Source: Gavia stellata (Eukaryota > Chordata > Aves > Gaviiformes > Gaviidae). From it: DNA of 64,000 bases. Positions 51,601 to 59,940 of the stretch are shown piece after piece. Below the pieces are notes generated by a model. It saw only the letters and a list, made by a program, of their open reading frames with translations, ran no database searches and was not told the DNA's origin. The position numbers and the translations under genes are program-made. Position 1 is the first letter of the stretch. Each line of letters opens with the position of its first letter. Where the stretch lies: the NCBI RefSeq assembly GCF_030936135.1, contig NC_082602.1:27717965-27781964 (forward strand). Reading direction: 5' to 3'.

Positions 51601-54600
51601 TCATTTTACCTCTGACCCCTTCTTTCTTCTCTGTCACTGTCGGGAGTTTCCCGAAGATGTCGGGAGTTCCCCGATGCCAGGAGTTGACCGACGGTTCGCG
51701 GCTGAAGGAACAGATGCGTCCGACTCAATATGAGTGATAAAGCATAGTCCGCCTTTATTATTCAAGCAACACATATTTATACCGTTAGACCTAATACGCG
51801 CCTACTTGTTAGATCCTAATTGGCTGAGCCTAAAAGTTACTTTTGTTTATGTTCTTCTACTTGCAGTTTGAGCAGCTGTATAACTCCCTTCTACTTTGAT
51901 CATAACTACTTGTTATCTACATCCTCATTTCTCAAGGACGCCCAGTCCTTGCCACGTAGCCCTTATTTATTGCTTCGCTTGTAATTTTCCACAGGCCCGT
52001 CTTTGTCTCTCTCAGAACAAGCTCTGATCCATCAGCTGCACAGGACCACCCCAGGGGCCCGCATCCTGCCCTGCACAGGACCACCCCAGGGGCCCGCATC
52101 CTGCCTTCCCACATGTCACAATCATTTTTATCTACCTCTCAAGCTTGTGGAAGAGTTTCTGTGAAAGCGCAGAGAACTGTCTTCATAAACCTTTTTGATT
52201 GATTTTTCCCATTCTATTTCTAAAAACTTTATCTGAAAATGTCCTAACAAAGTGTTCTGCAAGCATTTGAATTTTCAAGTTTTCAGTCCATTTCCCCTGA
52301 CTTTGAAAAACTCTCAGAGAAGCAATTTCTGTAAATAGCAGGGGAGATCTCATCACTGTAAAACAGTCCTACCTCAAGGGAAACTTCTTTGCAAGCTGTG
52401 TGTGTCTTGTAAATTTATGACCTTTATGGCTTTTTCTTCCCTTCATGTCCAGGGATTTGTGAAGGTAGAGGTCTGTGACAATTTTTTGTCAACACAGAGT
52501 CTTAGTAAAATACTTCACATAAAGAGATACAGAGAAGACTTGATTATTTCTCTGAATATCACTGATTTGATGCAGCTTTTGAGGGCAGCTCCATGATCTG
52601 CCAGGACAATCACTTTGTTTTTAAATAGGTTATCTACAATTCCTGGTTCCATTCCATTCTTCCTTCTCCTTTCTGTAGTCCTTTTCAACCTTGCTAAGTG
52701 CAGATTTTAGGGGCATTCAATTGTCCAAACTGTCCTGGAAACCAATAGTTCACATAAAGTGCTATGCCTAGGCTAATTAACCAATGACTGCACTGTCTTT
52801 GTTGGCTGTGCTGGCTTGAAGGCGTCTGTGGAGGCTCTGCATTGTCTTTTGCAAAAAGTCTGTCCAAAACACAGGTTATCCAACTGTGCAAAAGTCAGAG
52901 TAGAGATCTGCAAGAGAAGGTGACTCAGCTATTGCAATGTTATCAGGTTATTGTTTCTCAACTGAATTGTAGTTGGCTGTGATGCCTGCTCTTATTCCAC
53001 TGAAATTTCTACTAAATATCCTTGCTTGCATGACAGTGAAGATGGTTTGATACAACTACTATAAGCTTTATCCCACCAATGTCCAAGTCTCAATAAAGAA
53101 TCACCTGAAACACAGTGTTATCCTGACATTTGCAACACAGCAGTATTCCTTGTTTTTACATTGTCTTTGCTTCTGCATGTATTCAGCAGAGGGAGATTCC
53201 ACTTCTCTTTCTTTAATGTTAAGGGCAGAGTACATTTTGACTTCATCAGTTTATCACACATTAATGCTTGAAGTGAAAAATATGATTGTTCTTTCCTCAC
53301 TTATGGAGTAATATCTGTTAGGGGAAGTCCCATCAAGCAGAAGAAAAGACTGGCAGCTCCAGTATTGAAGTATATGTTCTCCATAGAAACCATGAAACTG
53401 CTGTTCTGGGCTTTTGACTGAAGACAAATTAGGGAGGAAAATGGTTGTGACCTGGTCTCAGCAAACCATGTACCCAGCGAAATGTTATCAGCATATTAAT
53501 GTAGGATTTGCTTGCTAAGAAACAGAGCTCCCCTGCCCTCTGCTGATGGAAGTAATTTGAATCTCATACTCATTTTCAGTAATTATATGTAGCAAGTTGT
53601 GTTACGTGATGCTTGCCAAATGCCTAACAAGTAGTAAAATATTTATCTACCACCTGCAAGAGAGACCTGCTAAGCTCCCAGAAAAAAAATGACACTGGCT
53701 GTGTTATTCATTAGAAATTATCATTTCCCCTAGTCAATATGAACATGTATCATATTTCACATTAGTAGTTTCATCAGCAGTGAAGAGTGGTTTTTAAGCA
53801 GACAACAATCTGTAGCAGCTTTTATCTCCTGGGGAGATGGAAGGTTCTGTCTTCATGTATATGTAGATATTGCAATGAGATTAAAAAGAATTAATAGGAT
53901 TGTTCTTTAACAGATATTGAATGAAAGAGCTGGTAAGGAACTTGAGCAATTTCAGATGAGAAATAATAAGCTCATGCAAGAGAGCGAGCAGCACAGTGTG
54001 ATGTTTGAAGAGGTGATGCAGGACATCCAGCAGAAGACAGCAGAACTGAAAGTAAGTGCCAGAAAGTGCATGCATCCTATCAGCTCTATCACTCTGATGG
54101 CAGTCTTAGCACTTGGGACAGGGATGACCTCAGTTCTTGTACTGATAGTTCCCTATGGGTAGTTTAGGGGGAAATCTGAGGAGTTTTTAGGAATGGATCT
54201 GGCTGTCACTGATTGCCATTCTTTCTGTGGCAGTACCATGGTGCAGTCTTCAACCCTACCACCTGACAGGGTAGCACCTGTGCTGCTGGAGGAGCTGTGT
54301 TTCATAAAACACATAAATCAAAATGCTCAACACATTGTCTTCATAAAGGATGCATGGTACTTTTGGCAAGCATAAGGTCTTTTCTCGATTGTGACATCTT
54401 CAGATAAGAGCAACGACTTTCTTACAGTGATTAACATAATCAGAATGTTGCCAAAAAGCATTGAAAAATGTTAATAAATTATAATGACAGTGTCCTGGAT
54501 AGCTTCCACTGAAGGGAGTTGCTTCCAACACTAAAATTTTCCCCCACAGTATCAGTTGGGGAAGTTAAGTATAAGTAACAAAGATCTTGTTGACCTTCCA

Positions 54601-57600
54601 ATTTAAATGGTTTTCTTGCCTGATTTTACATTGTTTAACAGTTGTTTTGTACCACTCAGAAGCAGGTGAGTTTCAGTTAGGGAAGGATTAAATGATTCCT
54701 GCATATACTTTGAGAGCATTTGTGATAAAGGGTAATGTATAAACGTTTGATATTATTACTCTGTCTACCATATCTTGCATTTTGTATCATCATTGGGGTT
54801 AAAACACTAAACATTAGAAAATTCAGGTAGAAAATCATTATCTTATCAATGTTTACTCAAGTATAACCAATTCACCTAAATAAAAACAGTTTGCCAATAG
54901 TGTGCTTTTTTTTATTTTAAATGGGAACTGTTAGTCAGAATGATAAAAACTAGCCACTGACAGATTAAAATCTCAGTTCATAACTAATATAACACAGAAG
55001 ATTCTGATTTGAATCCTTAATGAGCTGTATGGTAGGAGCTTGTTTTCTGTCATATTTTATTGGGCAGACTGGAGGATATTTTTCTTACCTATTCGAGAAA
55101 AAAATTACTGTCTTTTCCAGATTATCTGGTTTTATCATTCCTTCTAGCAATACCATCATTGTTTAAAACTTTACAAACAATGTGTTCAAATGTGACTTAC
55201 ATTTGGGGCTCTAGAGTGTCAAAAGGAGGATTTTGATTCTATGATCTTATCCTACCCTCAAGAAAAGTTGATGGAACTTGTAGAGTCATGCACATGGAAT
55301 TCTGGGAACAAAAAAATAGAAGATATTGCCCAGTTAGTGATTAAGCCAATTGCTAAAACTTCTAACAGCCCCAGTCATGATCTGAGATGCCCTTTTTGCA
55401 GGCATTGTGCTTGCAGTTTCAGCCTGCAGTGTGCTGAGTGCCTCCACTATGGTGTTGGGCAACCCAAACTGTGCAAGTATTCATAAATCTCTTGAAGGTT
55501 ATTGTCAGTAAGATTTGGGAGATTCACATCCTCCCAGACGATACTCACATAGTAGGATTCAACATCTTACAGAATCAGTATCTGAGGCTGTAAGTGGAAC
55601 ACTGTAGTCTGTGATGACTGTAAAACCTAACAGTGGCACTGAATTATACGAGGGAGTTATATTTAATTCTTAAAAGGAAAGAGATGAATTTCTGTTGTGA
55701 TTATTGGTTGTGTTTCCTGGTAACCAGTTCCTTAATTTTTATGCAGTGTTTTGATTGATTATTTTCTCCTCTGATTGTATAGCAAATGAGACGAACTCTA
55801 CGTTTTGCTTTTTCTTTAAAGCCATAGGTTATAAAAGAGATGGAGATAGCAGATTCCTGCTCTTAGGGACATGCAACCAGACCACACTACAGATATCTTT
55901 CTCATCACAGTCACTGTCCCTAATACTTCAAAGGAAATTAGAGCTGCCCGTGTTTAATCTGCAGGACTAATTGTGTAGTGCTGTGTGAGGTTTGCAGCTG
56001 GGGATTCTTTATTGATCATCTTCAGCCCTAAAGCATAAGATTTGATTATCATTTTCCTTGCCCTAGCTGGCTTTGTTTAAATTATTTTAATGTTGTTCAA
56101 TTAGCTAATTGTCTTCTCTCAGGCGACCCACAGCACTTATACCTGTGCTTCCTGAATTTCATGGAATAAGTATATACCATGTACAGAGGCATGTTCTTTC
56201 TGTGGGTGCTTTCTCTCCCCTTTCCTTCTTGCTGTTCTGTAGGCCAGAGAGGATGAAGTGACTCAGATGCGCCTTGAAATTTCAAAGCTGAACAAAGTAA
56301 GAGATGTTCTCCAGAATAAGCTGCGTGTTGCAGAGGAGCAAAAAGTTGATGCAGGACATGAGAGAAACACCCTAAAAAATCAAATGTCTGGGCTGGAGAG
56401 AGGTAGGTGCCTAACTGAAGGATTGATCTGTCTTCTGATTTGTAATTTATTCATTCAGGGTACATCCTCCTGTTAGGATCATAGTGTCTAGTATGAGACT
56501 GTATAAATGACCGCTGGAATCTACAGCAGCATTTTAAAAACCTTGTACGGTTACAGAATTTTCATAATGTAGCATATGTAGGGTGAAAATACAACAGACA
56601 TAACTGAACTTTGTGGTGTGCCAATTTGTGCCATGTCACATAGAGAGTCGTCCCCAATGCACCTTCATTGCTCCTGCACTGACCTGTGAGAGAGAAGCAA
56701 TCTCAGAGTTTACTGAAATCAGGCATGGTTAGGACACGCTTTTTTCCCTGCTTTGATTCTGCTGAATAGTTACAGCCTGGAAGTGAATATGAGCAAGCGA
56801 GCTGATAAACTTAGTTCTGGTATGTTTAGGACTTCGGTGGTCAGTGTGGATACTAGAGCTGTCCAAGTATTGACTTGACTAGTAGCAGATCTGGAAAACC
56901 TTAAGAAGGAACTTTCAACATTTTTGCCAAATGGAAATTTTGGAAGAAAATGCCTTGGGTCTAACAAAATATTTTGTTTAACTTTTGGGGTCTTTTTGAG
57001 CATTTAAAAGCACTTTTTTTTTTTTACTTTAAAGTGCAAATAAATTTCAAAATAAAATATGCTTTGAAATAAAAATAGACACATTTTTCAAAGTAATTTT
57101 CAGAGAAGACATTTTTATGAATTTTTTTTTTTGCTAAAATATTATGAAGTTGGCAAAATATTTGAGTTGATGAGACTTCACTTTTTGGGGCAGAAAAAAC
57201 CCCTTTTCTACAAACTTCATCTAGTTCAAATTGATATATACTGGAATAAATGCCTCTCCCTGCCCTCCCTTGTTTCTAGCTTGTGTCCAGAAAAGACTGC
57301 ATGTATGAGACATGGATCCTTCCATATAACTGTATTTATGGAAAGTCGTGTCTGTTTTTCATGCACCTCTGTGAGGGTGGAAGAGCTTTCCCACAAGTAT
57401 TTTGCTAGTACTGCTTAAGGTCATGCTCTGTACTAGAAAGGAGAGAGTATCTTAGGAAACTCAGATCTGCACTGGAATGTCTGAGAATGCAAAAAGACAT
57501 GTTATTAGTAGCCAATATTTGACTATCTTAGCACTCCAATGTACTGCATTTCCTGAGTTGCAATCTTAGTGTAGCAGGTTTTAATTAATTTTAAAATATA

Positions 57601-59940
57601 GTGAAAAAACATCTCTTCAATTTTTAATATCTTTTTAATAGTATGTGTCCAGTGTTAATCTTTACCCATAGCAAGTAGTTTTAACACCACTGAAGCCAGT
57701 AGAATCTCACTGCTTCAAAGGAGAACTGGATTTCACATAGAAGGATTAGAATAATTCTGAAAGTCCCTGTTTTTGAAAGTGCCTCAGGTTTTGGATGCCC
57801 ACATTGACGGTTCTTAAAAGGCTCTAATTTTCAGTGTGCTCCATGATCTCTGAAAATAAAAATTCTTTGTGGTATCTTGGTTTCAACACCCAAATACAGT
57901 AAATCCTCATACCATTAATTACTGTGCCTGAGTTGTTCTAAGTACCCAAATAAGTATTAACATCATTAGCTGATACCTGAGGTTGCAAAACTTGGTCACA
58001 GCTAATTGAATTGTTTGTGTAATGTTAAGGCTTTCTAAAAAGTCCCCTAAGTTCTTTCTGCATTTTTAGCAGCTGTACAGTTTGAAGCCAGGATTTATTC
58101 TCTTTCCTTCTTTTCTCTAGAGTTGGAGGCTGCCAAAAAGCAGGCGGAGATTGACAAGAAAGCTATAGATGAGCTTGTGAGGGAAAGGGATATGCTAAGC
58201 AAGGTGAGCTTGCATTGGTAATACTGATAAACAAATCTCACGGCTTGAGAATGAAAGGCTTGTAATTTAAACACTTACAGCGACACAGAAATGTTGTAGA
58301 ATAAATAAGGTTAAGTAAAGCATTCAGATTTCCTTAAGCAGATGCTTACACTCCCTCTTTTCTGTGCATTGAAATAGTGTTAGTACCCATAAACATACAA
58401 AAGATTTCTAAGTTTTAACATGTAAACTATCAGGGAGTTCAAAAATGCTACATGTGTTCACCTTTATTGCAAACCTGTTATTTGATATCCAAAGAGTTCA
58501 TTATATCTGTGCTTTTAAACTTTGTAGCATATGAAGTTTAATATTAATCTGGGCAAAGTAGGTCTTTGCTAGTAAAAGAACAAACCAAAATATTGATGCA
58601 CCACATAGCAGCTTGGCAGACTGTGTTAATACTAATCATCTTTGCTTTTAGGTCCATTTCTCATACTGATCGTTTTCCATCAGCCCAAGGTTCTTGCACT
58701 GCAGGATAGCATCTCATGTTTATGGGCATTCCTGAAGTGTAATCTAGTAAATTCAATGCTAAAGGATGATTTCTGAGGTGCTTTACTTGGTATAGATTCA
58801 CCGTCCTGTGTCTTGACTCTAGCAGAGGCTCAGATTTGGCAGGTAACAAGCACCTGTTTTGTATAGGAAGAGAAGTTTCAAAGTGGGACCAGAAAGCTAA
58901 TTTGGTAAAGATGATACAGGACAGATGATATTGGACAGGCTGGATTGATGGGCCAAGGCCAACTGTATGAGGTTCAACAAGGCCAAGTGCCGGGTCCTGC
59001 ACTTCGGCCACAACAACCCCATGCAATGCTACAGGCTTCAGAAAGAGTGGCTGGAAAGCTGCGTGGCAGAAAAAGACCTGGGGGTGTTGGTTGACAGCCG
59101 GCTGAATATGTGCCATCAGTGTGCCCAGGTGGCCAAGAAGGCCAACAGCATCCTGGCCTGTATCAGAAACAGTGTGGCCAGCGGGAGTAGGGAAATGATC
59201 GTGCCCCTGTACTGGGCGCTGGTGAGGCTGCACCTCGAATACTGTGTTCAGTTTTGGGCCCCTCACTACAAGAAGGACATTGAGGTGCTGGAGTGTGTCC
59301 AGAGAAGGGCAACGAAGGTGGTGAGGGGTCTGGAGCACAAGTCTTATGAGGAGCGTCTGAGGGAACTGGGGTTGTTCAGTCTGGAGAAGAGGAGGCTGAG
59401 GGGAGACCTTACGGCTCTCTACAATTAGACACATTTAGTCTAAATGCCTTAAAGGTGGTAAGGTTTTCCAGTCATTAGTTATATCCACTTGTAAACAATC
59501 CTATCCATTGTTTTGTAACGCAGACACTAGTGTTTTAACTTCAAACCAGAAAAAGCGCTATTTAGCAGCTCTGTTAGAGATTTTTTTAAAAATCAGATTT
59601 GAGGCTCAAGTATTTCAACTGAACAAATTAGATAAGGGGTAATAACATTGGAAAATCCACAATCCACTTAGACAATGGCATGTTTTTGTCATAGTGGTGG
59701 CAGTGTTGCTTTTTTAGCTCAAGAGTCATTATTTTGTGTTCCCTGTAGAACTTGGTCAAAGCTACTAGTGCCACTCAGAAGCAGATAAATTTGGTGAAGC
59801 TCCATGAACAGTCAAAGAAGAACTTGGAAGAAGAAATCCAAAATTACAAGAATGAAGCTCAGAAACAAAGGAAGATTATTTACCAGTTGGAGAAGGAGAG
59901 AGATTGTTTCATCAATGAAACCAATGAGCTCAAACAGAAG
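39623..59940 (+). CDS. CFAP58: cilia- and flagella-associated protein 58, exons 1-9 (5' half of gene)
   Basis: The coding sequence joins 39623-39631, 41464-41745, 46840-46988, 48804-48960, 51024-51218, 53914-54051, 56243-56402, 58121-58203 and 59749-59940. Every junction is GT-AG and the frame stays open for 455 codons. Human CFAP58 (CCDC147) has 872 residues, so about half is here and the gene runs off the right edge. The protein is charged, heptad-rich coiled coil throughout, with blocks typical of CFAP58 such as [57 protein letters not shown] and [20 protein letters not shown]58 is a component of motile cilia and the sperm flagellum; human loss causes malformed sperm flagella. No stop, frameshift or missing exon is seen against the family. 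The human exon that follows (starting VLMNMEDIKVRE) was not found before 64000. Confidence 0.96.
39632..41463 (+). other. CFAP58: CFAP58 intron 1
   Basis: This 1.8-kb intron has donor GTGAGC and acceptor tttcattcag. It contains an uninterrupted run of 17 C at 40331-40347. No other gene or element was recognised. Confidence 0.85.
40331..40347. repeat. poly-C tract, 17 bases
   Basis: Seventeen consecutive C on the plus strand lie within CFAP58 intron 1. The minus strand is G17, able in principle to form a G-quadruplex. Homopolymer length is error-prone in sequencing, so the exact count is uncertain. Confidence 0.9.
41464..41745 (+). CDS. CFAP58: CFAP58 exon 2 (residues 4-97)
   Basis: This exon is 282 bases, phase 0 at both ends. 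It encodes [20 protein letters not shown] and continues to TISSMKT, closely matching the N-terminus of human CFAP58. The acceptor is ttcattcag and the donor is acg|gtaaag. The reading frame is open upstream of the acceptor, but that part has no family similarity. Confidence 0.95.
41746..46839 (+). other. CFAP58: CFAP58 intron 2
   Basis: This is the longest visible complete intron at 5.1 kb. It is AT-rich, with no recognisable gene, RNA or transposable element; open frames are short and featureless. The acceptor is cgttcctag before GAGATAGAA. Confidence 0.85.
46840..46988 (+). CDS. CFAP58: CFAP58 exon 3 (residues 98-147, last codon split)
   Basis: This exon is 149 bases and encodes [20 protein letters not shown] through VSLGQEC plus two bases of an Asn codon. 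The donor is AA|GTAAGT. The human counterpart reads [20 protein letters not shown], so identity is obvious. Confidence 0.95.
46989..48803 (+). other. CFAP58: CFAP58 intron 3
   Basis: This 1.8-kb intron has donor GTAAGT and acceptor ccttgcttccag. Open frames inside it (up to 124 codons on the minus strand at 48001-47627) show no family resemblance. No element was recognised. Confidence 0.8.
48804..48960 (+). CDS. CFAP58: CFAP58 exon 4 (residues 147-199)
   Basis: This exon is 157 bases. Its first base completes the split Asn codon. It encodes [20 protein letters not shown] through DADQSVMQ, matching human [20 protein letters not shown]. The donor directly after cag is gtctgt, which is a weaker match than the others. 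Confidence 0.94.
48961..51023 (+). other. CFAP58: CFAP58 intron 4
   Basis: This 2.1-kb intron has donor GTCTGT and acceptor attattatag. It contains a perfect 20-bp palindrome at 49151-49170 and a purine-rich stretch at about 49860-49925. No gene or transposon was recognised. Confidence 0.8.
49151..49170. repeat. perfect 20-bp palindrome
   Basis: The sequence atacactttgcaaagtgtat is its own reverse complement with no spacer. It lies in CFAP58 intron 4, 190 bases past exon 4. It is AT-rich and of unknown significance. Confidence 0.9.
51024..51218 (+). CDS. CFAP58: CFAP58 exon 5 (residues 200-264)
   Basis: This exon is 195 bases, phase 0. It encodes [20 protein letters not shown] through EQHLKEQK, rich in Lys and Glu with clear heptads. 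The donor is AAG|GTAAGG. It corresponds to human FQQEIQQRQNEASREFRKKE. Confidence 0.95.
51638..51674. repeat. 17-bp near-perfect direct repeat in LTR U5
   Basis: The unit tgtcgggagtttcccga (51638-51654) recurs at 51658-51674 with a single change (tgtcgggagttccccga). The first copy forms the outer U5 end of the LTR, so the second carries an internal copy of the terminal sequence. Confidence 0.9.
52036..52105. repeat. 35-bp tandem duplication in the LTR U3
   Basis: A 35-bp unit starting ctgcacaggaccaccccagg and ending gcatcctgcc occurs at 52036-52070 and, identically, at 52071-52105. It lies 8 bases from the outer U3 end of the LTR. Tandem duplications in U3 commonly act as enhancer repeats in retroviral LTRs; here that role is inference. 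Confidence 0.95.
53914..54051 (+). CDS. CFAP58: CFAP58 exon 6 (residues 265-310)
   Basis: This exon is 138 bases, phase 0. It encodes [20 protein letters not shown] through QQKTAELK; the human protein has [20 protein letters not shown] at this place. The donor is AAA|GTAAGT. Confidence 0.95.
54052..56242 (+). other. CFAP58: CFAP58 intron 6
   Basis: This 2.2-kb intron has donor GTAAGT and acceptor gctgttctgtag. It is AT-rich with no recognised element or gene. Confidence 0.8.
56243..56402 (+). CDS. CFAP58: CFAP58 exon 7 (residues 311-364, last codon split)
   Basis: This exon is 160 bases. It encodes [20 protein letters not shown] through KNQMSGLER plus one base of a Glu codon. The donor is GAGAG|GTAGGT. 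The human protein reads AKEEEVHQMRLDIGKLNKIR here. Confidence 0.94.
56403..58120 (+). other. CFAP58: CFAP58 intron 7
   Basis: This 1.7-kb intron has donor GTAGGT and acceptor ttttctctag. It contains T-runs near 57017 and 57123 and no recognised element. Confidence 0.8.
58121..58203 (+). CDS. CFAP58: CFAP58 exon 8 (residues 364-391)
   Basis: This exon is 83 bases. Its first two bases complete the split Glu codon. It encodes [20 protein letters not shown] through MLSK, matching human VEASKKQAELDRKAMDELLR. The donor is AAG|GTGAGC. Confidence 0.94.
58204..59748 (+). other. CFAP58: CFAP58 intron 8
   Basis: This 1.5-kb intron has donor GTGAGC and acceptor gttccctgtag. About a third of it is a CR1 LINE fragment (58931-59426); the rest is unremarkable. 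Confidence 0.85.
58931..59426 (+). mobile_element. CR1 LINE internal fragment (reverse transcriptase C-terminal part)
   Basis: The plus strand encodes a CR1 ORF2 segment still open for about 160 codons. It includes [48 protein letters not shown] and [20 protein letters not shown], ending at [12 protein letters not shown] before a stop in flanking DNA. This is the region just after the reverse transcriptase catalytic core. The catalytic motif itself lies upstream and is missing, so the fragment is not functional. Both ends are truncated: the 3' part of ORF2 and the CR1 tail are absent, which is unusual for CR1. It lies sense to CFAP58 within intron 8. Good preservation suggests a fairly young copy. 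Confidence 0.92.
59749..59940 (+). CDS. CFAP58: CFAP58 exon 9 (residues 392-455)
   Basis: This exon is 192 bases, phase 0. It encodes [20 protein letters not shown] through [10 protein letters not shown] and ends in aag before the donor GTAGGA. The human counterpart is NMLKAVNATQKQTDLVKLHE. It is the last coding exon found in the window. Confidence 0.95.

Larger units (their letters stand above)
51632..52119 (-). mobile_element. solo LTR of an endogenous retrovirus with 6-bp target duplication
   Basis: The LTR proper spans 51638-52113 (476 bp) and is flanked on both sides by the duplicated target TGTCAC (51632-51637 and 52114-52119). Read on the minus strand it begins TGTGGGAAGG and ends TCCCGACA, the canonical TG...CA ends. 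In that direction a TATAAATA box lies at 51781-51774, followed 14 bases later by AATAAA at 51759-51754. This places a short R region and about 110 bases of U5 at the low-coordinate end. The compact layout and 6-bp duplication resemble class II or alpharetrovirus-like elements. No internal retroviral genes are present, so this is the product of LTR-LTR recombination. It is antisense to CFAP58. Confidence 0.92.
51219..53913 (+). other. CFAP58: CFAP58 intron 5
   Basis: This 2.7-kb intron has donor GTAAGG and acceptor tgttctttaacag. It contains the AT-rich low-complexity run at about 51318-51375 and a 476-bp solo LTR inserted antisense to the gene (51638-52113). The rest is unremarkable. Confidence 0.85.

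Noticed and set aside
58661-59434. 257-codon minus-strand open frame in CFAP58 intron 8
   Set aside because: It is the antisense shadow of the plus-strand CR1 coding fragment.
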